Positions 1-9,543 are shown, counted from the stretch's first letter. The stretch: DNA of 64,000 bases from Rhodohalobacter mucosus (GCF_003150675.1 NZ_QGGB01000005.1:310001-374000); one strand, 5' to 3'. The notes: a model not told the origin generated them from the letters alone. Made by a program: numbers and translations.

Positions 1-423
1 GGAGGCTTTCACAATATTCAGCTGACCGGCTGTTTTTGCAGTCACAGCATCTCCGGTGTGTGTATGCAGTATAATATCGCCCGTATCCTCTGCAAATGTC
101 TCGCGTATGCCGCGATCGCCCGATTTCCCCCTCGATTCCGATCTGTTGGCCAGTGCCAGAAGGGTGGTAACATCCCCCGGGTTCACGTCGCCGCTTCGCC
201 GGGCAACGGAGATCATTTCCCCGATAATTTCTTTAATCGCTTCCACCTCGGCTGCAGGTCCCATGATCTTAATCCTGTTTCCGCGGGCAGTTATTTTTGT
301 AGCCGGAAAAGCTTTGTCAAGATGCTTCAGGTGCTCGTCACCAAAACCCAGAATAACAACCGGTTCAATATTATCAATGAAAATGGTTTCTTCAGCTAAT
401 TGGTGTGATGTTTCGATATGCGT
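1..423 (-). CDS. phoH: PhoH-family ATPase/RNA-binding protein, N-terminal part (runs off window)
   Basis: The minus-strand frame from 423 to the window edge gives about 141 residues resembling the N-terminal region of PhoH-like proteins: a KH-like segment (ILGFGDEHLKHL, then ITARGNRIKIMG) and, at the window edge, the stretch before the P-loop ATPase domain (TGDAVTAKTAGQLNIVKAS). The P-loop itself lies outside the window. The family is a nucleotide-binding protein linked to RNA metabolism and often sits near ybeY; rpe lies 62 bp upstream on the same strand. The frame is open back to a stop at 457-459 but holds no ATG, GTG or TTG. The expected N-terminus falls on ACG at 421-423 (T/M-HIETSHQLAEE), which I use as a provisional start; a sequence error or a rare ACG start are both possible. 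Confidence 0.82.
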
Positions 424-485
424 ATTGGATTTTACTGGTTTAAAAAGGTGTATTCGTTAAAATAACGGTTTATTGTGAAGAGTAG

Positions 486-1190
486 TTAAACGGTTTTTTC
501 CGATGATTTGATCGCTGAATTCCGGAGTTCTGCTATTCTGCCGGGAATGTCGTCCGCTTTGAATATGCTGCTTCCCGCAACAAGTATATCCACACCCGCC
601 TGCACAAGTTTTCCTGCGTTCTTTAACCCCACGCCTCCGTCCACCTCAATAAGAAATTCTGCATTCTCCTCGCTCCGCATGGCGCCAAGTTCGGCTATTT
701 TCCGGTAGCTCGATTCAATGAATGCCTGACCGCCAAATCCGGGGTTTACGCTCATAATCAGTACCAGGTCTACATAAGCCAGTATGGGACGCAGCAACTC
801 GGCGGATGTTGCAGGGTTTATCACAACGCCGGTCATGCAGCCCAGTGACCTGATTGCGTCGATGGTTCTGTGCAGATGGGGACAGGTTTCGTAGTGTACG
901 GAAATGAGATCGGCGCCTGCATCTGCAAAATCCTCCAGATAGCGATCAGGATCCTCAATCATCAGGTGAACATCCAGAAAGGCTTCGGGCTGGGATTCCC
1001 GAACCGCCGCCACAATTCCCGGGCCATAGCTGATATTTGGCACAAAATGTCCGTCCATTATATCGCAGTGAAACCATCGTATATCAGCGTCGGCACAGGT
1101 TTGAAGCTCCTCGCCAAGCCTTGAAAAGTCAGCGGCGAGAATGGAAGGTGCAAGTATGGGCAGGTCAAAATTCATCTGTTCAGCGTTCAT
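486..1190 (-). CDS. rpe: Ribulose-phosphate 3-epimerase
   Basis: A 234-residue TIM-barrel enzyme that interconverts ribulose 5-phosphate and xylulose 5-phosphate in the pentose phosphate pathway (cytoplasm). Visible family motifs in order: APSILAADFSRLGEE, HCDIMDGHFVPN (metal-binding His and Asp), DVHLMIEDP, MSVNPGFGGQ, and the phosphate-binding IEVDGGVGLKNAG and VAGSSIF. Length is normal. The start overlaps the stop of the upstream PASTA gene by 11 bp, so the two are probably co-transcribed. An alternative start is Met6 (NFDLPILAPS). Confidence 0.96.
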   Translation of the reverse strand: MNAEQMNFDLPILAPSILAADFSRLGEELQTCADADIRWFHCDIMDGHFVPNISYGPGIVAAVRESQPEAFLDVHLMIEDPDRYLEDFADAGADLISVHYETCPHLHRTIDAIRSLGCMTGVVINPATSAELLRPILAYVDLVLIMSVNPGFGGQAFIESSYRKIAELGAMRSEENAEFLIEVDGGVGLKNAGKLVQAGVDILVAGSSIFKADDIPGRIAELRNSAIKSSEKTV

Positions 1191-2037
1191 TTTGTTTGTT
1201 GTCGTTCCCTTCCTCGCCGTCCGGGTTTATACCGGGCGGATTCACCGCTGTTGAGTCGTCGACAATGGCTCCGGTTTCGGATTCTTCCCTTGCGTCAAAA
1301 CGCTCTGAAATCACAAGCTGAAGTTCTGTACCTTCGGTAAGCTGTTCTGCGACGGGGCGGGCTGATAAAACGGTATTTGGAGTTGTTTCCCTGTCGGGCT
1401 GAAAACGCACTTCACCCACTCGCAGGCCCGAACTCAGAATCAATCGCTGTGCTTCCGAATAGCTTAATCCGACAACCTCCGGAACGTCAACCATGCGGGT
1501 GCCTAAACCGTCACTCACAACCAGGTTCACCACGGTACCCCGCGCAACCGTATCCCCCGCAGCAACAGATTGCCGCATAATGGTGTTTCTGAACCGGGAG
1601 GATTCATAGCTGATGGTTCCTACCGTTAAACCGTGATTTCTGAGCTGTATTTCGGCGTTTCTGTACGACATATTCACCACGTCGGGTACTTCGGTCATCG
1701 GTGTTTCAGCCGTATTGACCGTGAGATAGATCTTGCGATTCGGCTTTACCAGCACCCTGGCACTGGGCGACTGATCAATGATATAGTCGGCGGGATAGGC
1801 GGCGTTGGCTCTGCGGTCCATCACCTCAAAGCGCAGACCACGGCTCGTAAGCAGTTCTTCTGCTTCTGAAAGAGAGATTTTTGTGACATCGGGTACCGTG
1901 ATACCCTCGTTGTAATTGGTATACATGGGCATCACGATATAGTTCATGAGTGCCACTATGAGTGCACCGGCAACTGCGATGCCGGTCAGTGAAAGCCAGA
2001 AGGTTTTGCTTCTGAGGAGTGTCTTAAGAAATTGCAT
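1180..2037 (-). CDS. Membrane-anchored PASTA-domain protein
   Basis: 285 residues: a short cytoplasmic N-terminus, one membrane helix at about residues 13-36, and three PASTA repeats at about 42-110, 113-180 and 182-250, each with the VPDV/VPEV opening and a central LxxxGL (VPDVTKISLSEAEELL, VPDVVNMSYRNAEIQL, VPEVVGLSYSEAQRLI). The C-terminal 35 residues are acidic and low in complexity. PASTA domains bind peptidoglycan or muropeptides in Ser/Thr kinases and PBPs; no kinase or penicillin-binding domain is attached here, as is common for stand-alone PASTA proteins of Bacteroidota. It sits between an exported protein and rpe in a minus-strand operon. A cell-wall-sensing or anchoring role is inferred. 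Confidence 0.88.
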   Translation of the reverse strand: MQFLKTLLRSKTFWLSLTGIAVAGALIVALMNYIVMPMYTNYNEGITVPDVTKISLSEAEELLTSRGLRFEVMDRRANAAYPADYIIDQSPSARVLVKPNRKIYLTVNTAETPMTEVPDVVNMSYRNAEIQLRNHGLTVGTISYESSRFRNTIMRQSVAAGDTVARGTVVNLVVSDGLGTRMVDVPEVVGLSYSEAQRLILSSGLRVGEVRFQPDRETTPNTVLSARPVAEQLTEGTELQLVISERFDAREESETGAIVDDSTAVNPPGINPDGEEGNDNKQNER

Positions 2038-2065
2038 GCCTGAAAATACGATTTTACCTGTGATC

Positions 2066-3064
2066 TTAGAAACGAAGCTTCATGCTTAATTGGTGCCCGG
2101 GTATAAGACTTGGAGTAGCGCTGATGCGATTTTGTTTCAGGCGAACGGTAAAATAGGCATCGAACGCAGAAAATACGTGATTGGCTATGAGAAGCAGGCT
2201 GAAATTGCGTCCGGTTCTGTAATTGTTATTGAACATGCCCGCGCGGTCAGCACCTTCCCAGAACAGCGGACTGGCATATGCACCGTTCCTGTCGATGAAA
2301 AAACGCTGGTTGTATAGAGCGCCCGTATGGCCCAGTGAATCATGGAAATCGTGATAATCTCTCCAGCCTGCCTGGTACTGGTAGTACTTGGAGATCAGTT
2401 CATAGTATTGCTGCGATCCGTAATCGGGAAGTACGTGCGAAAAATTGTTTGCTGTCAGGTCATCCGTCAGAATAAAGGGTGAATTGCGTTCTGCGTTCCG
2501 GAGCAGTGCCAGGCTTACAATCTGCCAGTCAATATCCGGATCAAAAGCGGCCGAAACCCCATTGAGCTGGGCGCGAAGCTGATCGATGTAGGGATTGCTG
2601 ATGTCGTGCACATCGTGATACTCAACAAGCCAGGCGGCATACTGAACAACGCTCCAGTTTTGATCCGCCCACTGTTCATAGCTTCTCTCACCACGCCGGC
2701 CCCGGTTGCGGTATTCGATGGCGCCGTATATCGCAGCAGACTCAATGGCGAGAAAAATACCCGATTTTAACCAGTTTCTGTTTGCGGCCTGACCCAATCC
2801 CGGGATGACGGCTGATGCGGCAAACGACAGGCCCGCCCGGCTGCCGATTCTGTCTGCTATATCCGGCAGCGAGGCCTGAGAAAACGTAATGGAACCTGAC
2901 AGGATGGAAGGCACCATGCGGTACATCTCTTTGCGCTCACTTTCACCGGCAGGCTCATTCTCCAACTGCAGTATATACGACCCGGTATTTTCCTGGCCCT
3001 GAAGAGCAGCGGCGCCCGCCAGGCAGAATACAAGGAACAGGAATGCAAAAGTGAGTGATTTCAT
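2066..3064 (-). CDS. Exported protein of unknown function, possibly DUF5683-like
   Basis: 332 residues with a signal peptide (about 1-23) and probable cleavage before Gln (LQG|QENTG). A Gly/Ala-rich segment around 90-125 (AASAVIPGLGQAANRNWLKSG, then FLAIESAAIYGAIEY) looks membrane-associated and resembles the PGLGQ motif of DUF5683-type proteins. The rest is Tyr/Trp-rich and the protein ends in Phe (MKLRF), as outer-membrane proteins often do. Its ATG overlaps the stop of the upstream MA/TolB-like gene (ATGA), so they are translationally linked. I do not recognise a function; association with the outer envelope is inferred from the neighbours. Confidence 0.72.
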   Translation of the reverse strand: MKSLTFAFLFLVFCLAGAAALQGQENTGSYILQLENEPAGESERKEMYRMVPSILSGSITFSQASLPDIADRIGSRAGLSFAASAVIPGLGQAANRNWLKSGIFLAIESAAIYGAIEYRNRGRRGERSYEQWADQNWSVVQYAAWLVEYHDVHDISNPYIDQLRAQLNGVSAAFDPDIDWQIVSLALLRNAERNSPFILTDDLTANNFSHVLPDYGSQQYYELISKYYQYQAGWRDYHDFHDSLGHTGALYNQRFFIDRNGAYASPLFWEGADRAGMFNNNYRTGRNFSLLLIANHVFSAFDAYFTVRLKQNRISATPSLIPGHQLSMKLRF

Positions 3065-6000
3065 AGTGAATCAAAGTCGAATGTAAGCCCAATATAGAAA
3101 AGAAATTCGCCACCGTATTGTGACCTGTTACCGGTATCCGTGCTGATAAATTCGGATGGAAATTCTATTTCAAATCGGTCGAAACCATATGAACCATTGA
3201 TAAAAAGCTTCATGGGGAAGATATAATTTCGATTGAATGCCACCCGCAACTCGCCGCCTGCACCGCTCTTAAGGCGATTTCCGATGTTCAGCGGGCCGCC
3301 CCAGCCGTTGCCGGACTCTGCAAAAAGCCGAAGAAAAACTTTATCAATGGTATTGGCACCCGCCTGCGCAAATATACCCGTTCGAAGGGGGAAGATCAGG
3401 GAGCCGGTTAAAAAGGCGGTTGTCTGTCCTCCGATCGCAAAGTAGGGATAGGAGCGCATTCCCGCCAGGCCGCCCGTGTAGTCCAGGTAGAAGAAATCGG
3501 ATGGCGAATTAAGATAGGTGAATGCGCGGCCCTGTATCAGTGCGGTGGTGAGGCCTGAAATGCCGAACCCGTAGCGCCCCTTCAGCTCAACCGATTGATT
3601 AACCGTTTTTTCATACACCGGGGATAAAATACCGTCATCCAGCTCAAAATTGCTAAGCAGATTGCCGGGCTGCAGCCTGTAGGCCACTGTTCCCCCAAGG
3701 CCTTTCGGGGCGATGTCGCTATGCCTGTAGGGTTCAAACAGCGAAGCGGTATAGGATGCCGTATAGGTTGTGGCCCGGAAATATTCTGATGTGGATCCCG
3801 GAATAAACTCATTGAACTCATTGGAAAAAAATCCGTCCGTTTGAACGCTGTAGGGAGAGTATGTTACGCCCAGTTCCGCAACGCTCCAGCGGTTCAGCTT
3901 ACTCTTAAACCAAAGGCTGGCTTCCCAAACGGAGTACCGGATATCGATCCCCCTCTCGGCCGGCAGGCAGGAGGTGCACGGAAACTCTTCTATCAGCAGC
4001 CCGTCCCTGACATTGCGTTTCAGATTATAAAGTTCAAGGCTAATCGTAGGTGACCAGGAGCGCCTGATAAAGGGCAGTCCCCGGTGTTCCGCTATTAAAA
4101 AAAGATCCCTGTCCAGGTTATTGATCCTGTTGGGTGAAAAAAATCCGGACACCCCGTCGGCCGGTATGGAACCCGGCCCGATCAGTGCTCCTGCAAATAG
4201 TGACAGCCGCTCGGTGACATCCCTAGATGAGAGATAGACTCCCAGTTTTATGTCTCTGGCCAGATTTTCACCCAGCCTGCCAAACTCACCCTCCGTCAGC
4301 AGAGTGCGGTTGCTGCCCTTTAGCTTGGTATAGTTGTCAAAACGAACCACAGGGAAAACCGACAGTCCGGTTGTGGTCTGTTCGTAGGGTCGTTTGTCAA
4401 TAACCGGCACGGCGGTTGGTTCATCCGTTGCTGCTCTGTTTGAGGCCGTAAACAGTTTCTGACCGGTGCGTACCCGGGGGAGAAGATCATCTGTGTCAGC
4501 AGGCACTGAATTTCTGAGCGGCAAGCTGGATATGTTATAGCCATTGGATCTGTATCCTGAAAAGTAGAGCGTGTTGTTATAAACATGAGGCATGAACGCG
4601 CCTCCCGGCACATTGGTCAGCTGTTCTGATGTGGCGTCAGCCAGATTCAAACGGTAGATATTGAAAATGCCGTTTATGTCGGCGGAGAAGTAGAGATATT
4701 CACCGTCAGCGTCCACCCATGGATCCCGTATATCAATCTCTTCGTTTACCAGTACCGGTTCAGCCCGGTCAAATGGTTCCCGGATTCTGAACAGGTTTTT
4801 GCTCCCCTCATCGGCGGCTGAAAAATAGATCGTTGAGCCGTCAGGATGCCACACGGGAGTGTACACGGTTTCAAAATCAGAGTAGCGGGTAAGTGTTCTT
4901 ATTTCAGAGCCGTCTGTGTTGAGAAGTACCAGGTTTTGAGTGCCGGCACTCTGCTTAACGGCGGCTATGCGGTTTCCTTCCGGGTGCCACACAGGGTCCT
5001 GGATTCGCTGATCAAAAGTGATCTGCCGGGTGGATTCGTTTTCAATGTTAAAGAGATAAAGGTCCTGATACTGTTCACCGAACCGGTTTTTTTCAGCCCT
5101 GCTGTAAACTATACGTTCGCCATCGGGAGAGAATGAAAAACGATTCCCTATGTAGTCGATGGAAAAAGGTGATGCAACGCCATGGCGTGCCGGCGGGGTT
5201 GAGGTTGACTCCTCATTGTCAGGATCGCCTGAATCGTCCACATAGATGAGCCGGTCACCGTCGCGCAGTACCAGGGCAGTACGGCTGAAATCCCTGCCGC
5301 GGTTGGTGAGGTAGGCAAGCCGGCCGTCTACTCCGCTGAACTGGGGATAGAAGTTCAGAAAGCCGTCGTTTTCCACAATATCCGGCTCAGTTAAAGTCAT
5401 TCCCTGCAGCTGTTTGCGGTATTCGCTGCGTTTCCGGTTCAGCCAGTCTCTATACAGGTTGCCGGCTTGGATACCGGTCGTATTTTCGATGGCATTGTGA
5501 AAATTATTCAGCCCGGCCGATGAGGATTCACGGGATATCTCCGCAACAATTCTGTCTCCGAATGTCTCAGTGAGGTACTTCACAAAAGAGTATCCCTGGT
5601 TGTAAACCAGTTCTCTCTCGAGGCTGTTTTTTGATGAAAAAACAGCCATTTCCGTAAGCCCCAGTTCAGAGCCATCCAGTATGCGCGTACGAAGAAGCAT
5701 GTCGCGGTGGCTGTCCCAGCTGTCGTGGGAGATGGATTGCCGGATGTACTGGGCTGTGCCCTCGGCAAACCAGGCAGGTACACTGGTTGCGGACGACGGT
5801 AGAGTAATAAGGCCGTTCGGGAAACCATACAGAACGTCCGGCCTGCGTACATTTTCATAAGAGAGCCACTGAAAATAAATGGCCGGCAGGTGGCGCGACC
5901 GCTTCATGGAAACCCCAAGCTGTATCATATGCGTGAGCTCGTGGGCAACCACGTTTTCGATCCAGGAATGAGTGCCGCGAAACGGGGTATCCAGGGCGGG

Positions 6001-6360
6001 CAACCAGATTTCAATCTTATTGTCAAAGAAAAAAGCGGCTCCGTTTGAATAGTCTTCCCGGTCGCGAATCACAATGCTGAGCTTTCCGTCCGGTTCAAAT
6101 TGATAAAGGCCGGTTATGGGATCATAAACCTTTTCAGCAGCATTCAGAACAGACACGGCTCCGGCCTCGCTTCCTTCCTGGTAGTGCACCAGAAAGTGCT
6201 CGCTCTCGATAGTAAACCAGGGAAGATGATTCTGGGGATAATCAAGAAGAGCAGGGGATGTTTGAGCGTCTGCCTCTCCGGCCGCTCCACACAGCATCAG
6301 CAGAAGCAGCAGTGCGCCGATGATGAAATGGGTGCTATGTTGACGGTCCGCAGTGATCAT
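3061..6360 (-). CDS. Outer-membrane metalloprotease-like protein: peptidase MA domain, TolB-type propeller, beta-barrel
   Basis: 1099 residues. Signal peptide about 1-33, cut before Gln (ADA|QTSP). A gluzincin domain of the peptidase-MA type follows, with an intact zinc motif HELTH at 140-144 and the third-ligand motif PAWFAEGTAQY (Glu about 200). Residues about 405-640 hold WD40/TolB-like blades (SFSPDGERIVYS, PVWHPEGNRIAAV, PVWHPDGSTIYFS). The C-terminal 400 residues alternate polar and aromatic residues like a beta-barrel. This architecture is seen in Bacteroidota and related phyla; substrates are unknown. It overlaps both neighbours by 4 bp (ATGA), directly after the catalytically altered M6-like gene. 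A role in processing surface proteins is inferred. Confidence 0.85.
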   Translation of the reverse strand: MITADRQHSTHFIIGALLLLLMLCGAAGEADAQTSPALLDYPQNHLPWFTIESEHFLVHYQEGSEAGAVSVLNAAEKVYDPITGLYQFEPDGKLSIVIRDREDYSNGAAFFFDNKIEIWLPALDTPFRGTHSWIENVVAHELTHMIQLGVSMKRSRHLPAIYFQWLSYENVRRPDVLYGFPNGLITLPSSATSVPAWFAEGTAQYIRQSISHDSWDSHRDMLLRTRILDGSELGLTEMAVFSSKNSLERELVYNQGYSFVKYLTETFGDRIVAEISRESSSAGLNNFHNAIENTTGIQAGNLYRDWLNRKRSEYRKQLQGMTLTEPDIVENDGFLNFYPQFSGVDGRLAYLTNRGRDFSRTALVLRDGDRLIYVDDSGDPDNEESTSTPPARHGVASPFSIDYIGNRFSFSPDGERIVYSRAEKNRFGEQYQDLYLFNIENESTRQITFDQRIQDPVWHPEGNRIAAVKQSAGTQNLVLLNTDGSEIRTLTRYSDFETVYTPVWHPDGSTIYFSAADEGSKNLFRIREPFDRAEPVLVNEEIDIRDPWVDADGEYLYFSADINGIFNIYRLNLADATSEQLTNVPGGAFMPHVYNNTLYFSGYRSNGYNISSLPLRNSVPADTDDLLPRVRTGQKLFTASNRAATDEPTAVPVIDKRPYEQTTTGLSVFPVVRFDNYTKLKGSNRTLLTEGEFGRLGENLARDIKLGVYLSSRDVTERLSLFAGALIGPGSIPADGVSGFFSPNRINNLDRDLFLIAEHRGLPFIRRSWSPTISLELYNLKRNVRDGLLIEEFPCTSCLPAERGIDIRYSVWEASLWFKSKLNRWSVAELGVTYSPYSVQTDGFFSNEFNEFIPGSTSEYFRATTYTASYTASLFEPYRHSDIAPKGLGGTVAYRLQPGNLLSNFELDDGILSPVYEKTVNQSVELKGRYGFGISGLTTALIQGRAFTYLNSPSDFFYLDYTGGLAGMRSYPYFAIGGQTTAFLTGSLIFPLRTGIFAQAGANTIDKVFLRLFAESGNGWGGPLNIGNRLKSGAGGELRVAFNRNYIFPMKLFINGSYGFDRFEIEFPSEFISTDTGNRSQYGGEFLFYIGLTFDFDSL

Positions 6361-9300
6361 TTAACAATGGCTATAGATACCGTTTTGCTTTCTTTCTGTT
6401 GCGACGATTCCGCTGTAATTCTTGCAAAATAGGCCCCGCTCGCCCAGCCTGATGTGTCGATTCTGTGCTCTTCGGGCAGCCCGCCGCGGCTCCGGATCGT
6501 CTCGCTGTATACTTTTCGGCCGCTGATCGAGGTAATGGTGATTACAATTTCAGCTGGATTGCTGGTCTGGTACCTCAGCATGGTCTCGTCCCGTGCAGGA
6601 TTGGGCCAGTTGTAGGTCTCATTGCGGTTTAAAAGCCCGAATTGGGGAGCCTGAACATCTGAAGCCCCGGTAAATCCTGAAATTTTATTGTTGTTTTCAG
6701 TGCCGTAGGCAGATGGCCAGAGCACATCCCGCATATTCTCAAACAGCCATACTTTCAGGTCGCCTCCATCTCCGAATGCCGCCAGGTACGGTCCGCTGAT
6801 GGCCGGATACACAGGGGCAGAGCCGGGTACCGCAACAGGCCCCACGGTAAGCGGAAATCCTTCAGTGGGGGCGCCGTCGGATGTGTAGGCAAACAGAACT
6901 GACGAAAACCCGTTATCAGCACTTGCGATCAGGTTTTGTACGCCATCCGCATTTACATCTGCCGCCAGGGGCGTGCCATGCAACCGGTACCCTTCAGGCG
7001 GATATACCGGAAAGCCGTTCATGGTGGTTCCGTTCAGGTTGATGGCGGTCATCAGATTGTTTTCCTGATCTGTCAGTACAAAGTCGGGCAGCCCGTCTTT
7101 GTCGATATCAGCTATGGCAGGCCGGCTGAACGCATCGCCGGTGTATAGGATTCGTTCCGTCCGGTAATTATCATCAGGAGAGTAAACAGACAGCCTGTTA
7201 CCGGTGAGAAGATAGAAATAGACCCGATTGTCATCCGTCCGGATCACGCCTGGATGCAGCCGTTCGTTTGGTTCAGACTGGTTCAGGTTGAATGATTCCG
7301 AGCCGCCCGGATAACGCAAAACCAGGGAAGAACCCGAAATGAGGGCCTGATAGCCGGTGCTTTCTGCTGATCTGCGAATAAAACCGTTTTCATCCTCCAG
7401 AAGCTGATCGCCTGCATAATTGTATCGGAAAACAGTACCCCCGAGATCAATCTGACGTCCTTCTGATTCGCTGATCCATGCCGGACTTTCAGGCAGGTCT
7501 AAAACAGTTTCAGTGGTGATTTCCGGTGTTGTGAGATCAAAGAGTAACAGGGTGCCCGGTTCCTGCGTACCGGAGGGCAGGCCCGCAGTAGCCAGCCGGT
7601 TGCCTGAGTCGTAAAGCAGCGGCTGCAGGCCGGATGTGTAGGATACGGGGTCTGCGGTAAAACCGGACGTGACAGGATCATAAATTAGAAATCCATTCGT
7701 GCCGGGCATCACAAACCGTTCCCTCCCGCCTGTGTCAAATGGAATCATGGACAGGGGATAGGCGCTGTAATATGCATCCGACCGGTTCATCCGTACAGTC
7801 AGTGGAAAATTCTCCCTGGAATCGATGAGTTGGTACAGATTCGGGAATGGATCTGCAGGGGCGATCTCAAAAGCCGCTTCCGGTATATTGTCAGAGAAGT
7901 TCAGAAGTTCAAAAGGAGATGGAGTGCCTGCATGACTGCTGTTATCCGGTGTGGTGTCTGGTCCGAATCGATTCTGATACAGTGTGAATTGTCCCCCCGC
8001 AGATACAACGGTTGCGTTATTGCCGCTCCACCAGAAGTCGTAGGGAGAACCGTTAACCGGATTTTCAGAGAGGCCGATGGCTACCCGGCGCCCGATGTCC
8101 TGTGCACCGTCTGCCTCCATAAGTTTTACGCCGCGGCGGTCAGGATCATTATTGATGGCATTCTCAGGCTCTTTTTCTCTGATTACCGCTTCATCGATAT
8201 GCCAGATCAGAATGCCTCCGTTCAGTTCAACCGGTTCGGGTGATTCCGGATTCGACCGGTCCAGTCCGCCAGGCAGTGCAAAATCGAAGTGCGATACGTC
8301 TTCAATGACCCCGGCCTCGAGCAGTGCATCAAAACCGGGCTCCTGGTTTACAAACGCTTCATCGCTGTTTGTAAATGTGGCTGTGGCGACGCTTCCGTCA
8401 GGTTTTCGAATGGTGAGTGTTATACCGTTTCCCAATGGATCTCTGTGCCTGTTTTCAATCAGAAAGTACTCACCGGATGAGATTGGAATCTTATAGATTC
8501 TCTGGCTGAGGCCCGGCGCGTCGGCTGGGAGTGTAAGAGTGGCAGATTCACTGTAAGCCAGCTCGATGGGTTCAGCCCAACCCAGGCGTATCTTTTCCCA
8601 GGCAGAAAGCGCCGGGGGGAAAAGCCCATTGTAGGCAAAAATGGATGCACCGTCCATCAGGCCAAACCTGCCGATACCCGATTCTCCCGTTTCGGTATTG
8701 AAGAGGTCGGGGAGTCCAAGGTGACTGCCAAGCTGAGCCGCCAGCATCCCATTGATGGAGAGAGGCACCAAAAACCGATTGCCTGTTACGTCTGTTCCGG
8801 CACGCGTCTGAGTTCTGGGGATAATGAGTGAATTGTTCACAATAACACTCCCATTGTCGATGGGTATCCCTGTAAATGACGGGTCAGCCAGCAGAGACGA
8901 GAGCGCATCCCTGTCGAGATAAACAGAGGGAATATCCTGGGGTGTGCGGTCGAGAGTGGTACCCGTCAGCTTAATATCCCTGCCGATACCGGCATGAAAA
9001 ATTACAAATGCAGTGCGGATGTCACCCTGAGAGAATTCTTCCAGCGGGAGATCGCCGGACCCGGCAACCAGGCTCCACGCGTCCGTTACAAGCCGTGCAA
9101 GCGGAGTCAGTTCAGGATCAGTTCCCGTATCGGTGTAATTTTCCATGGGTTCGGGCAATCGGTACACGTCAGGAAGCACGGTGTAGCTGATCGAGAGCCG
9201 TGAATCGGACATACGGCGGTAGTAGTTACTTACAAACTCCAGATGAGACTCAAAATAGGCCCGGTTATGCGGTAAAGCATCAACGGAGGTGCCGGGATTT

Positions 9301-9527
9301 TCAAGGTAGGGTATGGCTCCGGGTTCAAACGTGCCGTTGCCGGACGTGAAACGATTGTCATCGGGCTGAAATTCAGCCATGATTGCAACGATGTGAAGGT
9401 TGCCCTCAACGGGAGGGGGAAGAGTCTGAGCTCGAAGGAGAGAGGGCGTTAGCTGAAGGACCGCGAGACATAAAAAAAGCAGTGGCATTCCTGACATACC
9501 ACTGCTGCATTTTTTTTCGCCGGCCAT
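6357..9527 (-). CDS. M6 (immune inhibitor A) metalloprotease-like T9SS cargo with lost zinc motif
   Basis: 1056 residues. Signal peptide about 1-34 (LLRA|QTLPPP); M6-like domain about 40-500; FG-GAP/VCBS-like repeats about 800-900 (AIADIDKDGLPDFVL, AADVNADGVQNLI); C-terminal T9SS type A sorting domain (NWPNPARDETMLRY, then SGAYFARI). M6 landmarks are clear: LGLPDLF, FGLMDGAS, LSAWEKIRLGW, GGILIWHIDE, GVKLMEADGAQ. Where active M6 enzymes have HEFGH just before LGLPDL, this protein reads AQLGS (264-268), so both zinc-binding His and the catalytic Glu are gone. It is probably a pseudoprotease with a binding or structural role, secreted through T9SS. It lies 16 bp after porV. The start is Met1; Met11 and Met14 are alternatives but lose the basic n-region. 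Confidence 0.87.
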   Translation of the reverse strand: MAGEKKCSSGMSGMPLLFLCLAVLQLTPSLLRAQTLPPPVEGNLHIVAIMAEFQPDDNRFTSGNGTFEPGAIPYLENPGTSVDALPHNRAYFESHLEFVSNYYRRMSDSRLSISYTVLPDVYRLPEPMENYTDTGTDPELTPLARLVTDAWSLVAGSGDLPLEEFSQGDIRTAFVIFHAGIGRDIKLTGTTLDRTPQDIPSVYLDRDALSSLLADPSFTGIPIDNGSVIVNNSLIIPRTQTRAGTDVTGNRFLVPLSINGMLAAQLGSHLGLPDLFNTETGESGIGRFGLMDGASIFAYNGLFPPALSAWEKIRLGWAEPIELAYSESATLTLPADAPGLSQRIYKIPISSGEYFLIENRHRDPLGNGITLTIRKPDGSVATATFTNSDEAFVNQEPGFDALLEAGVIEDVSHFDFALPGGLDRSNPESPEPVELNGGILIWHIDEAVIREKEPENAINNDPDRRGVKLMEADGAQDIGRRVAIGLSENPVNGSPYDFWWSGNNATVVSAGGQFTLYQNRFGPDTTPDNSSHAGTPSPFELLNFSDNIPEAAFEIAPADPFPNLYQLIDSRENFPLTVRMNRSDAYYSAYPLSMIPFDTGGRERFVMPGTNGFLIYDPVTSGFTADPVSYTSGLQPLLYDSGNRLATAGLPSGTQEPGTLLLFDLTTPEITTETVLDLPESPAWISESEGRQIDLGGTVFRYNYAGDQLLEDENGFIRRSAESTGYQALISGSSLVLRYPGGSESFNLNQSEPNERLHPGVIRTDDNRVYFYLLTGNRLSVYSPDDNYRTERILYTGDAFSRPAIADIDKDGLPDFVLTDQENNLMTAINLNGTTMNGFPVYPPEGYRLHGTPLAADVNADGVQNLIASADNGFSSVLFAYTSDGAPTEGFPLTVGPVAVPGSAPVYPAISGPYLAAFGDGGDLKVWLFENMRDVLWPSAYGTENNNKISGFTGASDVQAPQFGLLNRNETYNWPNPARDETMLRYQTSNPAEIVITITSISGRKVYSETIRSRGGLPEEHRIDTSGWASGAYFARITAESSQQKESKTVSIAIVK
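9472..9506 (-). terminator. Terminator-like hairpin inside the signal-peptide codons of the M6-like gene
   Basis: On the minus strand, AGCAGTGGTAT (9506-9496) pairs with ATGCCACTGCT (9488-9478) across a 7-nt loop: 11 bp with one G-U pair, followed directly by seven T (9478-9472). It starts 38 nt after the porV stop, where a porV terminator would be expected, but lies within codons 8-19 of the next gene. The other side carries an eight-T run on the plus strand (9510-9517), so the palindrome is roughly symmetric. It could act as partial termination relieved by translation. Confidence 0.6.
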
Positions 9528-9543
9528 CTACATGGGATCTAAA

